The notes below the pieces were generated by a model, which saw only the letters and a program-made list of their open reading frames with translations, was not told the origin of the DNA and searched no databases. A stretch of 64,000 bases of DNA from assembly GCF_011045075.1 (NCBI RefSeq), contig NZ_JAAKZZ010000001.1, forward strand, positions 1 to 64,000, read 5' to 3'. Source of the stretch: Streptomyces boncukensis. Its GTDB lineage: Bacteria > Actinomycetota > Actinomycetes > Streptomycetales > Streptomycetaceae. Both the position numbers and the translations under genes were made by a program. Below, in pieces: positions 21,691 to 30,857 of this stretch (positions are counted from its first letter, which is position 1; every line of letters begins with the position of its first letter).

Positions 21691-23417
21691 TGACGCGCAG
21701 GGAGATCGTTGCCGCTGCCTCCCGGTACACGTCGCGGAAGATCCGCGGCCGGGGCACAGGTGACCAGTCGTGGCAGCTCCGCGCCTACGACATGTATCAC
21801 CAGGTGCCCGAGGTGCGGTTCGCTGCGAACTGGATCGGCAACGCCATGTCCGGTGCCCGCCTGTACGCGGGGCGCCGCGACGACGACGGCAGCGTGGACC
21901 CGGCACCGCCCGGGCACCGCGCCGCCGAGATCGTCGACCAGATCGCGGGCGGCGCCGACGGGCAGGCCAAGCTGCTCGGACTGTTCGGGAAGCACCTGAC
22001 CGTGCCCGGCGAGGGCTGGATCGTCGTCCGCCCGAACGAAGAGGTGCTGTCGCCGTACGTCCCCGAGGACGGGCACGACTGGCGCGTGCTGTCGGTCCGG
22101 GAAGTCCGGCAGCAGCAGGGGAAGTTGATCGCCGAGATCGACGGCGAAGAGGTCCCGATCCCCGAGGGCGACCCCGAGACGATGGACCCGGCTGGTCCGG
22201 TGGCCATCCGCGTGTGGGAGCCCGACCCGGAGCGCTCCATCGAGGCCGACAGCCCCGTACGGTCCTCACTGGAGCTGCTGGAGGAGCTGCTGCTCCTCAA
22301 CGCCGCCGTGAAGGCCATCGCCCGCTCGCGGATCACCGGCCGGGGCCTGCTGTTGATCCCGAAGGGCACGCGCTTCCCGTCCGCCAAGCAGGGCGGCGAG
22401 GAAGACGACCTGATCGAGATCTTCATGACGGTCGCCGAGACCGCCATCCGCGATCCGGAGTCGGCCGCCGCGACCGTGCCGATCGTTCTCGAACTCCCCG
22501 CGGACACCATCTCCGAGATCAAGCACCTGAAGCTGGAGTCCGAGTTCGACGAACTCGCCCTGAAGCTGAGGGAAGAAGCCATCCGGCGGTTCGCAACTGG
22601 CCTGGAGATCCCCGCCGAGATCCTGCTCGGCCTCGGCGACGTGAACCACTGGGGCGCCTGGGCGCTCACCTCGGAGGCGATCCGCCTCGGCATCGAACCC
22701 AAACTCGCGACCGTCGCGTACGCCCTCACACAGCAGTGGCTCCGTCCGATCCTCGAAGCCGAGGGCGACCCGGAATGGCACCGCTGGATGGTCTGGTACG
22801 ACACCAGCCCGCTCCGCGTCCGCACGAACCGCAGCGAGACCGCGCTTCAAGCGTTCGACCGGGGCGTCATCTCCGCCGACGCCCTCCGCCGCGAGACCGG
22901 CTTCGACGACTCCGACGCCCCCGACGAGACCGAGCAGCAGCAGAACCAGGACGAGGAAACCGAGGAGGAGACGCCGGCCGACACCCCACCGAGCGAGCCG
23001 GACCTTCCCGTCGACGAGTCCGAGGCCGAACCGGACACGCTGCCCGCCTCGGCCGGCCCGAGCGACGGGCTCCTCGCCGCCGCCGACGGCATGATCTGGG
23101 GCGCGCTCACCGCGGCCGGGGAGAAGCTGCGCAAGACCCCCGCCTGCCCACGCAGCGAGCGGGGCCGCGCCCGCGACGTCGAACCCGCCCGGCTCCACAC
23201 GCTTCTGACGGTCGACAAGGGCCAGGTCGAACAGTGGCGGCTCCTCGACGGGGCATGGACCCGCGCCCCGGAGATCGCCAAGCGGTACGGCCTCGACCCG
23301 GACTGCCTCTCGTCGACCCTCGACCAGTACGCCCGCGAGCTGATCGCCGCCGGTGTCGAGCACGAGTACCGCATCGTGTCGAGCGTGCTCACCTCCTGCG
23401 TGGGCGGCGACCAGTGA
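21690..23417 (+). CDS. Portal protein
   Basis: A 575-aa protein in the canonical place between terminase and head genes. It contains long helical and turn segments typical of siphophage portals ('FDELALKLREEAIRRFATGL', then 'EIPAEILLGLGDVNHW', then 'TSEAIRLGIEPKLATVAYAL'). The dodecameric portal forms the DNA entry channel at one capsid vertex. A Glu/Pro/Asp-rich linker (about 412-455) and an extra C-terminal domain (about 480-575) lengthen it compared with the usual 450-500 aa. Confidence 0.85.
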   Translation: MTRREIVAAASRYTSRKIRGRGTGDQSWQLRAYDMYHQVPEVRFAANWIGNAMSGARLYAGRRDDDGSVDPAPPGHRAAEIVDQIAGGADGQAKLLGLFGKHLTVPGEGWIVVRPNEEVLSPYVPEDGHDWRVLSVREVRQQQGKLIAEIDGEEVPIPEGDPETMDPAGPVAIRVWEPDPERSIEADSPVRSSLELLEELLLLNAAVKAIARSRITGRGLLLIPKGTRFPSAKQGGEEDDLIEIFMTVAETAIRDPESAAATVPIVLELPADTISEIKHLKLESEFDELALKLREEAIRRFATGLEIPAEILLGLGDVNHWGAWALTSEAIRLGIEPKLATVAYALTQQWLRPILEAEGDPEWHRWMVWYDTSPLRVRTNRSETALQAFDRGVISADALRRETGFDDSDAPDETEQQQNQDEETEEETPADTPPSEPDLPVDESEAEPDTLPASAGPSDGLLAAADGMIWGALTAAGEKLRKTPACPRSERGRARDVEPARLHTLLTVDKGQVEQWRLLDGAWTRAPEIAKRYGLDPDCLSSTLDQYARELIAAGVEHEYRIVSSVLTSCVGGDQ

Positions 23418-23653
23418 ACCGGCCACGCCCTCACACGCCGACGCGCACCCCGCGCGGTGACATGTCGCTGCACGCCGGGCACCTGCAATCCGGCTGGTGC
23501 CCGGCCTGCAAGGCGTACACCTACGTGAGCTGCGCGCTGCTGCTCCTCACCGAGCAGGGCGTCGCCACCATCGGCGAGTTGGGCTGGTGCGAGATCTGCG
23601 ACGACCCCGACGACCCACTCCCGCCGAGGAGGATCGACCGTGCCGGATCGTGA
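23414..23653 (+). CDS. Small zinc-ribbon-like protein
   Basis: A 79-aa protein from a GTG that overlaps the portal stop. It holds two C-x2-C pairs ('CPAC' and 'CEIC') separated by about 35 residues, the layout of a zinc ribbon. It overlaps the next gene by 14 nt. No function is assigned. Confidence 0.65.
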   Translation: MNRPRPHTPTRTPRGDMSLHAGHLQSGWCPACKAYTYVSCALLLLTEQGVATIGELGWCEICDDPDDPLPPRRIDRAGS

Positions 23654-26600
23654 CGCCCAACTCGACGCCGCAGAAGCCGCATTCGCCCGGAACGTCGCCG
23701 CCGCCCTCACCGCCACGGCGGACGAGTTCACCGACGCCCTCACGGACGCGACCGAGCTGGTCGCCGCCCGGTTCTCCGTCGGCCGTATCGCCCGCATGTG
23801 GAAGGCCCGCGTCACCGGCCTCGTGCGCAGGCTCCTCGGCATCAGCGAGGAAGCCGCGCAGGCGGCGGCGGACGACGCCGGCACCGACCTGCCCGGCGGC
23901 TGGGACGACCTGCCCGGTCGTCACGCCGACGGCACCCTGCCCGAGGGCATCGGCCGGTACGCCACCGTCACCGAGGAGCTGCTGAACGCAGTCGGTGACC
24001 GCCTCGCCGACGCCGCCCGCCGGGAACTCGCCGCCGGGCTCGACGCCGGGGAGGACATCGACCAGCTCCGCGACCGGCTGCGCGCCGCGTTCGCCCGAGA
24101 CGGTGCGCAGCTCGGCCCGGCGCGAGAGCAGCGCGTGGCAGCGACCGAAGCGACCCGGGCCTGGAACACCGCCACGCTGGAGGCCGCCAAGGCGTCGACC
24201 GATCCCGGCCGCGCCCTGGTCAAGCAGTGGCTCACCCGCCGCGACACCCGCGTGCGGGACTCCCACGCTGCCGTCAACGGGCAGCTCCGTCTCCTCGATG
24301 AGGAGTTCACCGTGGGCGGCGTCCCGATGCAGGCGCCCGGCGACCCGTCCGCGCCGCCCGGCCTCACCGTGAACTGCCGGTGCAGGATCGGTATCGCACC
24401 CGAACAGCCAACAGCCGCCTTGGAATCTCAAGCGCCGCCGTCGGCGGCGGTTTCAGACCGAAGGATGACCATGGAGAATCGGGTGACCGCCGCTGCGGGC
24501 GCGCAGACCGGCGCGATGATCGCGCTGGTGCCGACTACCGAGGACGCCGAACGCCTCGCCCTGCACTCGCCCGGAGCGGAACCGCACCACGAGCTGCACC
24601 TGACGCTGTTCTACCTGGGTGAGGCCGCCGACTGGGACGAGGAGCACCGCGCCGACCTGGTGCAGCGCCTCACCGACCAGGTCCCCGGCCTCGAACCCCT
24701 CACGGGGCGGGCCTTCGGCGCGAATCAGTGGAACGCCGACGGCGACGAACCGTGCTGGGTGTGGGCGGTCGGCGACGACCGTGACGCGGACGGCCCCGGT
24801 CTGGAGTCGGCCCGGCGCGCGGCCACGTCCGCCCTGGAGGACATGCACCAGCAGCCGGAGCTACCTGCCCAGCACTCGCCGTGGCAGCCGCACGTCTGCG
24901 CCGCGTACTCGCGCAGCCCGGCCCTGCTGACGGCGATGAACGAACGCCTCGGCCCCATCTCGTTCGACCGCCTGCGCGTCGCGTTCGCGGGCGAGCACAC
25001 CGACATTCCGCTGGGACCGCCGACGGAGGAGGACCCCATGGAGGACGACCAGCACGACCAGGAGCAGGCCCTCGCGGCCCGCCCGTGGTCCACGCCCGGC
25101 GACACCGCGCTCGCCTTTGAGAACCAGCAGACCGGCGACGGACGCGTGTTCCGCCCCGGCTCGCTGTACTGGGACGGTGCCGGCCCCTGGCCGCTCCAGC
25201 ACGCCGACGAAATGCTCATGGGCCACGAGGGTGCCGAACTCGCGGGCGCCATCCAGCAGATGAGCCGCGAGGGCGACCGTCTCATCGGCACCGGTGTCCT
25301 CTACCCGGGCCGCCCGGCCGGAGCCGACGCGCTGATGCTCCTGGAAGAGGGCGCACCGCTCGGGGTGTCTGTCGACCTGGACGACGTCAGCCTGGAGTTC
25401 GTCGACAACAGCGGGGAGGTCGTCGACGAGCCCGACGACGAGGTGGTGCTGCTCGCCGCGTCCCTGCCCAGCGCCTCGTTCCTCCGCCTGGAAGACGGTT
25501 CGTGGGCGGTGACCGCCACGGCGACCGCCGGGTGGACCGCCTCGGGACAGGTCATGTCCCGTACGGCGGCCGGGACGCAGCTCATCACCGGCCGCGACGG
25601 GCTCGTGCCCGCCGCCGCCGTACGGGCCGCGTTCGGCCCGACCGGCACCCTCACGGCTGGGGCAGGCGACCCGGACGCCGAGGACGGCGTCGTGCTGCAC
25701 TCCGAGTCGTCCGGCGACCTGCTGATGCGCGTGACCCGCGCCCGGGTGCGCGGCGCGACCCTCGTCGCGATGCCCGCGTACGCGAACGCCCGCATCGTGC
25801 TCGACGACCCGCCCGAGGCCGACGACGAGCGCGAGGACGTGGCGGCGGCGGGCGGCCCCTCGGCCGCGCACCTACGCGTCGTGAACTACGTGAAGGCCGC
25901 CCCGGTGCCGGTCGGCGCCCGCGAGGTCGCCAAGGCTCTCGGCATCCGCATGGAAACCGCACGCGGCCACCTGACCCGCGCTGTGAAGGCCGGCCGTCTC
26001 GTCCGGCTCGCCCGGGGCCTGTACGTCGGTCCGGCGAATGAGGGCACCGAGCTGGCCGCCTCGGCGGTCGGGAACTTGGACCTGCCGATCCACGACGACC
26101 AGGACCGCACTTGGGACGGGCCGGGCGCGAAGAAGCGCATCCTGGCGTGGGCCACCAGCGGCGACGAGGTCGACCCGGACAAGCTCGCGCAGGGCTTCCT
26201 GTACCGCGACGACGAGGCCGACCCGGCGACGCAGAGCGCGTACAAGCTGCCGTTCGCGGACGTCGTCGGCGACCGCCTGGAGATCATCCCGTCCGGGGTG
26301 TACACCATCGCAGCCGTTCTGCAGGGCGGCCGGGGCGGCGTCGATGTGCCGCCGGACGACGAGAAGGCCATCCGCGGCCGGGTCGAGACGCTGTACAAGC
26401 GGATCGCGGAGAAGTTCGGGGACGAGTCGATCGTTCCGCCGTGGATGGGCGACGACGGCGACGGCACCGAGGACCGCGACGACGACAGTACGGCGTCGAT
26501 GCGGGAGTTGGAGGCGTCGGCCTGGACGGCAATGCGCGAGGCCGCCCCCATGCCCGCCGAGTGGTTCCGCGAGCCGACCGAGGCCGAGCTGCCGCCCGGC

Positions 26601-27428
26601 AGCGGCGGCGTGCACTACGCCGACGGCCGGATCTACGGTTGGGTCGCGCAGGCCGGCGAGCCACACGCAGGATTCCCGGGCAAGAACCTCACGATCGAGA
26701 GCCTGGGCCGCATCGACCTGACGCACTTCCTGCGCGCGAAGTTCAAGCTCGACGACGGCAGCATGATCAAGGCGGGCGCCTTCACGATGAACGCGCCGCA
26801 CCACCGCGACGGAGCCGAATGCGAAAGCGCCGCCTGCCAGTTCGACGATACGAGGACGGTCGCCGGGATCGTCACCGTCGGCATGAACAACAGGGGCATG
26901 TGGTTCTCCGGCGCGGCTGCGCCCTGGCTGTCCGAGTGGGACCGGAACGTGTTCTCCGCGTGCCAGCCGAGCTACCACATGAAGCAGGGCAGCGGCGGCG
27001 GTTGGCAGCTCCGCGCGGTGCTGTCGGTGCCGGTGCCCGGGCACTCCTCGCCGCTGCTCGCCACTGCCGTGGCCGAGCGGGCGAACCTGGCTCTGGCCGC
27101 GTCGGCGGCGGCTGTCCTGCCCGACCTGGACACCGTCCCGGACATGTCCGGCCAGTCCGTCGCTGACCTGCCCGGACAGCGCCCGGATGGTGTCCTGGAC
27201 ATGGCCGGACAGCGCCCTGTGCCGTCCGGGGACGTCGACCAGGTCGCGTACTCGCTCCTCGCGTCGGTGCCGTTCGTCGACGCCCTCCTGACGGCGATGG
27301 ACCGCCGCCAGGAGCAGCGCGAGCAGGCCGCCCGCGCCGAAGCCGAACAGCTCGCGGCGTCCGTCATCGCCCCGGCCCGCGAGGAGATCGCCGCCGGGAA
27401 CGCCACCGAAGAGAAGGGAGCCGCCTGA
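23640..27428 (+). CDS. Giant MuF-like head protein fused to 2H-phosphoesterase-like and prohead-protease-like domains
   Basis: A 1262-aa multidomain protein. Residues 1-265: MuF/gpF-type head morphogenesis domain with 'RDSHAAVNGQ' and 'LTVNCRCRIG'. About 315-465: a 2H-phosphoesterase-like domain with 'HLTLFYLG' (about 320) and 'HVCAAYS' (about 417). About 490-720: prohead protease-like ('FRPGSLYWDG', 'LMGHEGAELAG', 'GVSVDLDDV'). About 740-790: winged helix ('VPVGAREVAKALGIRMETAR'). About 825-940: a 'WDGPGAKKRIL...KLPFADVV' domain seen in actinophage capsid maturation proteins. The C-terminal region is unknown. It would cap the portal side of the head and mature it. Confidence 0.8.
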   Translation: MPDRDAQLDAAEAAFARNVAAALTATADEFTDALTDATELVAARFSVGRIARMWKARVTGLVRRLLGISEEAAQAAADDAGTDLPGGWDDLPGRHADGTLPEGIGRYATVTEELLNAVGDRLADAARRELAAGLDAGEDIDQLRDRLRAAFARDGAQLGPAREQRVAATEATRAWNTATLEAAKASTDPGRALVKQWLTRRDTRVRDSHAAVNGQLRLLDEEFTVGGVPMQAPGDPSAPPGLTVNCRCRIGIAPEQPTAALESQAPPSAAVSDRRMTMENRVTAAAGAQTGAMIALVPTTEDAERLALHSPGAEPHHELHLTLFYLGEAADWDEEHRADLVQRLTDQVPGLEPLTGRAFGANQWNADGDEPCWVWAVGDDRDADGPGLESARRAATSALEDMHQQPELPAQHSPWQPHVCAAYSRSPALLTAMNERLGPISFDRLRVAFAGEHTDIPLGPPTEEDPMEDDQHDQEQALAARPWSTPGDTALAFENQQTGDGRVFRPGSLYWDGAGPWPLQHADEMLMGHEGAELAGAIQQMSREGDRLIGTGVLYPGRPAGADALMLLEEGAPLGVSVDLDDVSLEFVDNSGEVVDEPDDEVVLLAASLPSASFLRLEDGSWAVTATATAGWTASGQVMSRTAAGTQLITGRDGLVPAAAVRAAFGPTGTLTAGAGDPDAEDGVVLHSESSGDLLMRVTRARVRGATLVAMPAYANARIVLDDPPEADDEREDVAAAGGPSAAHLRVVNYVKAAPVPVGAREVAKALGIRMETARGHLTRAVKAGRLVRLARGLYVGPANEGTELAASAVGNLDLPIHDDQDRTWDGPGAKKRILAWATSGDEVDPDKLAQGFLYRDDEADPATQSAYKLPFADVVGDRLEIIPSGVYTIAAVLQGGRGGVDVPPDDEKAIRGRVETLYKRIAEKFGDESIVPPWMGDDGDGTEDRDDDSTASMRELEASAWTAMREAAPMPAEWFREPTEAELPPGSGGVHYADGRIYGWVAQAGEPHAGFPGKNLTIESLGRIDLTHFLRAKFKLDDGSMIKAGAFTMNAPHHRDGAECESAACQFDDTRTVAGIVTVGMNNRGMWFSGAAAPWLSEWDRNVFSACQPSYHMKQGSGGGWQLRAVLSVPVPGHSSPLLATAVAERANLALAASAAAVLPDLDTVPDMSGQSVADLPGQRPDGVLDMAGQRPVPSGDVDQVAYSLLASVPFVDALLTAMDRRQEQREQAARAEAEQLAASVIAPAREEIAAGNATEEKGAA

Positions 27429-27616
27429 TGTCGTGCTGCTCGAAGAACAGAGGCAAGAGGTTCCAGGTTGTCACCGCTGGCGGGAAGGTCGTATTCGAGA
27501 CCGCCTCCAAGCCGACCGCAGACGCGGTCTCGAAGCGGTACCCCAACAGCAAGGTCGAGGAGAAGGCACCGCCCTCCACGACCGTCTCTACGCAGAAGAC
27601 CCCGGGTGGTGCGTGA
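27428..27616 (+). CDS. Small head-region protein
   Basis: A 62-aa basic protein with an N-terminal 'SCCSKNRGKRFQVV'. Its ATG overlaps the stop of the giant head protein. Similar tiny proteins precede the capsid gene in many Streptomyces phages; function is unknown. Confidence 0.7.
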   Translation: MSCCSKNRGKRFQVVTAGGKVVFETASKPTADAVSKRYPNSKVEEKAPPSTTVSTQKTPGGA

Positions 27617-27660
27617 CACCACAGCTTGACACCAGCCCGAACGGCACCCCTGGTTCGGGC

Positions 27661-27762
27661 TAGACTGATCCGCGGGGCGGCCGTCCGGCTATGCCGGGCC
27701 GCCCCGCAAAGCCGCTGGTTCTGGGCCGGGCACTCCACTGCTTCACCGGAGGCCCGGCTTTC
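27661..27762 (+). promoter_or_regulatory. Late leader L1: promoter, hairpin and conserved leader before capsid gene
   Basis: TAGACT (27661-27666) serves as -10. A long hairpin follows (27672-27682 with 27697-27707), then the conserved leader CCGCTGGTTCTGGGCCGGG (27712-27730). GCCGGGC (27725-27731) can pair with GCCCGGC (27752-27758), which touches the ribosome binding site GGAGG (27748-27752). The hairpin between -10 and leader is seen only here and before the tape measure gene. Confidence 0.65.
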
Positions 27763-29409
27763 ATGGCTGATTTCGAGATCCCCGAGGACGTCACCGCACT
27801 CAGCGACGATGAGCTGAACGAGGCGCTGGAAGGCGCCGTCGAAGCCTTCGACGCCAAGTCGCAGTCCACCAGCGTCACCAGCAAGGATCTGGAGTCGCTG
27901 CGGTCCCTGGCGACCGCCGTCGACACCATCCGCACCGAGCAGGCCGCGCGCCGCGAGGCTGCCGAGCAGGCCGCCGCCGAGATCGACGCCCTGGCGGCGC
28001 AGGTCCGTGGAGGCGACGACGAGCCCGAGGCTGACCCGGAGCCCGAGGGCGACGGCGACGCGACCGCTTCGGCCGACGCCGAGCCCGAGGCCGAGCCGGA
28101 GCCCGAGCCGGCCCCGGCGAAGACCGCCAGCGCGGTCGTAACCCGCCCGGCCCTCAACCTCGCGGGCGTACGGCGCCGCCAGCCCCGGGTGCTGCCCGAG
28201 GCCCCGCCGCCCACCACGAGCATCACCGCGGCCGTCGACGTGCCCGGCTACGCCCCGGGCGCGCCGCTGGACTTCTCTGACATCACGGCCGGCATCATCT
28301 CCCGCGCCAACGCCTTGAAGACGGCGGGCGGAGGCGTGGGCCAGGTCATCAGCTACAGGCACCCTTACACGCACGACCTGATCGTCACCGACTCCAGCTC
28401 GGCGCCCGAGGGCACCACCGTGGCGATCAACGCGGCGAACCAGAGGCGCCTGCCGCAGGGCGACCTCATCGCCTCCGGCGGCTGGTGCGCGCCCAGCGAA
28501 ACGATCTACGACATCGTGGATGTGGCGTGCCCCGACATGCTGTGGGACGCCCCCGAGATCCAGCTCGCCCGTGGTGGCCTCCGCTACTACAAGACGCCGT
28601 CGCTGGACGTCGGCGCAATGACGTGGATTCACACCGAGGCCGACGACATTTCCGGCGCGACGAAGCCCTGCTTCAAGATCCCGTGCCCGGACCCCGTCGA
28701 GATGCGCTGTGACGCGGTCGGTGTCTGCCTGGAGGCCGGCATCCTGACACAACGCCACTTCCCTGAGCTGGTGTCGTGGTACTTGCGCAACGCCATGGTC
28801 GCGCATGAGATCAGGATCAGGCAGGCGCTGTTCCAGCAGGCTGTTGCCATCGCGACGCCGGTCATCGTGCCCGAGACGATGGGCGCCCTGTCCGCCGTGT
28901 TCGCGGCCGTCGCGCTCCAGGCCGCCGACATGATCGAGCGTCACAGCCTGTGTGACGGCACCGCACTGGAGGTCGTGTTCCCCTGGTGGTCGCGGAACCT
29001 GTTCCTGGCGGACCTCGCACGCCGCAACGGTGTGACGATCGACCAGGTGTCGGCGCAGCAGGTGCAGGACCTCTTCACGCCGCTCGGCGTGATGATCCAG
29101 TGGGCGCGCGGCATCGGCCCCGCGGTCCCGACCGACATCGGCGGCCCCACCCCGGCGGCCAACTGGCCGGACGCGCTGAACTTCCTGATCTACCCGGCCG
29201 GTCAGCTCCAGATCGGCCGTGGTGAGGAGGTCAACCTCGGCGTCGTCCACGACTCGACGAAGTTCTCGACGAACGACTACACCGCGCTGTTCGCGGAGGA
29301 GTGCGTCGGCCTGGTCGATCGCAGCGTGGACACGCGGATCGTGACCGTCCCGGTCTGCCCGAGCGGTGAGTCCGGCGCGCAGACCCTCATCTCCTGCGAC
29401 GCGTCCTGA
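27763..29409 (+). CDS. Major capsid protein with acidic N-terminal scaffold-like domain
   Basis: A 548-aa protein. The first about 150 residues are helical and rich in Glu, Ala and Pro (a long EPEPE tract), as in built-in scaffold (delta) domains removed by the head protease. The rest fits an HK97-fold capsid: 'YYKTPSLDVGAMTWIHTEAD', 'ELVSWYLRNAMVAHEIRIRQ' and a C-terminal 'VNLGVVHDSTKF'. It has many cysteines for a cytoplasmically assembled shell. GGAGG precedes the ATG at 27763. Confidence 0.85.
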   Translation: MADFEIPEDVTALSDDELNEALEGAVEAFDAKSQSTSVTSKDLESLRSLATAVDTIRTEQAARREAAEQAAAEIDALAAQVRGGDDEPEADPEPEGDGDATASADAEPEAEPEPEPAPAKTASAVVTRPALNLAGVRRRQPRVLPEAPPPTTSITAAVDVPGYAPGAPLDFSDITAGIISRANALKTAGGGVGQVISYRHPYTHDLIVTDSSSAPEGTTVAINAANQRRLPQGDLIASGGWCAPSETIYDIVDVACPDMLWDAPEIQLARGGLRYYKTPSLDVGAMTWIHTEADDISGATKPCFKIPCPDPVEMRCDAVGVCLEAGILTQRHFPELVSWYLRNAMVAHEIRIRQALFQQAVAIATPVIVPETMGALSAVFAAVALQAADMIERHSLCDGTALEVVFPWWSRNLFLADLARRNGVTIDQVSAQQVQDLFTPLGVMIQWARGIGPAVPTDIGGPTPAANWPDALNFLIYPAGQLQIGRGEEVNLGVVHDSTKFSTNDYTALFAEECVGLVDRSVDTRIVTVPVCPSGESGAQTLISCDAS

Positions 29410-29492
29410 CCGGGCTCGTCCGTGACCGCGGTGGGCCGGTGCTTCGGGTGGCGCCGGCCCACCGCCCCCAACTCAGAAGGAGGTGAGGCGCG

Positions 29493-30347
29493 GTGGCTCC
29501 AGGACTGCGGAAGGCCGTCGAGGCCATCCCCGGCCGGCCCCTGCCGCACGGCATCCTCAACGCCGCGTGCACAGAGGTACGCGACGTCTCCGACGAGCAC
29601 GAGCTGCTGGGCGTCGAGTGGCTGGCTCTCGGCTGCTGCCCGGTGCTCGCCTGGACCGATCCGTGCCTCGATGAGTCCCCGGGCGAGGAGTCGCCGGGAG
29701 ACGTGTCCGGCGCGCTCGGGCGGAAGGAGTATTGCCGCCCCGAAATTGAGTTCGCCGACCCGATCAACCTGTACGCGGGCTCGGAGTGCTCCACGATCGG
29801 CTGGACCTACGCCGAGGCCCGCGCCCACGCCGAAGCGACGCTGGAGCTGGGCGAGCAGTACGGGCTGGAGTCCGCGTTCTGGCGGCAGAAGCTCACCGCC
29901 GATGCCATCGACCTGACGCCGGCCGACGGACCGCTGACGGTCCCGCAGGGCGTCGCCAGGCTGGAGGGATGTCTCGCCGAGGCGTACGGCGGCGTCGGCA
30001 CCCTGCACGTCCCGGCCAGCGTCGCCGCCCTGCTGGGCTGCTGCGACCTGGCCCGGGAAGACCCGGGAACCGGTGGCCCATCCACCCTCGCGGGGAACTG
30101 CGTCGTCATCGGAGCCGGGTACAGCGCGGAGAACACCGGCCCCGGCCAGACCCCCGCCGACGAGGGCACGGCCTGGCTGTACATCACCGGCCCGCTCGTG
30201 ATCCGCCGCGGCCCGCCCGTCGTCACCCCGGACCGGCCCGCCCCGTCAGTGAACACCCGAACCAACGACCGCAACGTGCTGGTCGAGCGCACCTACGTCG
30301 TGGGCACGACGTGCACCGTGTGCGCCGTGAACGTGCTGGTCCAGTAG
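29493..30347 (+). CDS. Virion structural protein
   Basis: A 284-aa protein with GGAGGTGA before a GTG start, immediately after the capsid gene. Cys-rich motifs ('LALGCCPVLAWTDPC') and a helical centre ('YAEARAHAEATLELGEQYGL') are followed by 'GPLVIRRGPPVV', a beta-rich ending. I infer a capsid-associated or minor head protein from position only. Confidence 0.6.
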   Translation: MAPGLRKAVEAIPGRPLPHGILNAACTEVRDVSDEHELLGVEWLALGCCPVLAWTDPCLDESPGEESPGDVSGALGRKEYCRPEIEFADPINLYAGSECSTIGWTYAEARAHAEATLELGEQYGLESAFWRQKLTADAIDLTPADGPLTVPQGVARLEGCLAEAYGGVGTLHVPASVAALLGCCDLAREDPGTGGPSTLAGNCVVIGAGYSAENTGPGQTPADEGTAWLYITGPLVIRRGPPVVTPDRPAPSVNTRTNDRNVLVERTYVVGTTCTVCAVNVLVQ

Positions 30348-30356
30348 GAGGCTGCT

Positions 30357-30839
30357 GTGTCTGACCTGATCCGCGTCGAGCCTGCGCGGGAGCGCCGTGT
30401 CGAGTTCGCTGCGTGGGCCGTGGCCCAGGACCCCAAGATCCGCACCGTGGCCGCGCACGCGTTCGCCGTCCCGGCCGCGCTGTTCACCGAGGCGCCGGAG
30501 GAGCTGCTGATCGGCGCCCTCGTGGACGGGCGGCCGTACGTCTCCCCGGACGCCGACGAGGACCAGGAGCCGCAGGACGACGTGCGCGCCGAACTGCTGG
30601 GCGTCGCCACCCCCGAGGGCCTGACCGCCCCTGTGGCCGAGGAGCGGACCGCCGATCCCGGCGAGCCGCTGCCCGAGGTGAACCCGGCGGCGTACGGACC
30701 GGACTCGGTGTCGCTGGACGCGCCGGACACAGCCTCGGACGACCAGCCGGAACGGTTCCCGTGCGACCTGTGCGACCGGACGTTCTCCACGGAGCGCGGC
30801 CGGGACACCCACCGTCGCCGCGTCCACGCGGGTGCGTGA
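30357..30839 (+). CDS. Hypothetical protein with C-terminal C2H2 zinc finger
   Basis: A 160-aa protein. The N-terminal half is alpha/beta with 'EFAAWAVAQDPKIRTVAAHA'; the centre is acidic and disordered. Residues 136-157 form a classical C2H2 finger: C136-x2-C139-x12-H152-x4-H157, with the aromatic Phe in place. Such fingers are rare in bacteria and phages. It could bind DNA or a protein. It sits between head genes and the glycosyltransferases. Confidence 0.7.
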   Translation: MSDLIRVEPARERRVEFAAWAVAQDPKIRTVAAHAFAVPAALFTEAPEELLIGALVDGRPYVSPDADEDQEPQDDVRAELLGVATPEGLTAPVAEERTADPGEPLPEVNPAAYGPDSVSLDAPDTASDDQPERFPCDLCDRTFSTERGRDTHRRRVHAGA

Positions 30840-30857
30840 GCGAGACGGCGACCGCAG

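Noticed and set aside
27627..27632. TTGACA as -35 box for the capsid promoter
   Set aside because: It is 28 nt from TAGACT, too far for a sigma-70-type promoter; likewise TTGACG at 45681 is 27 nt from TAGACT. Only the -10 boxes are proposed.
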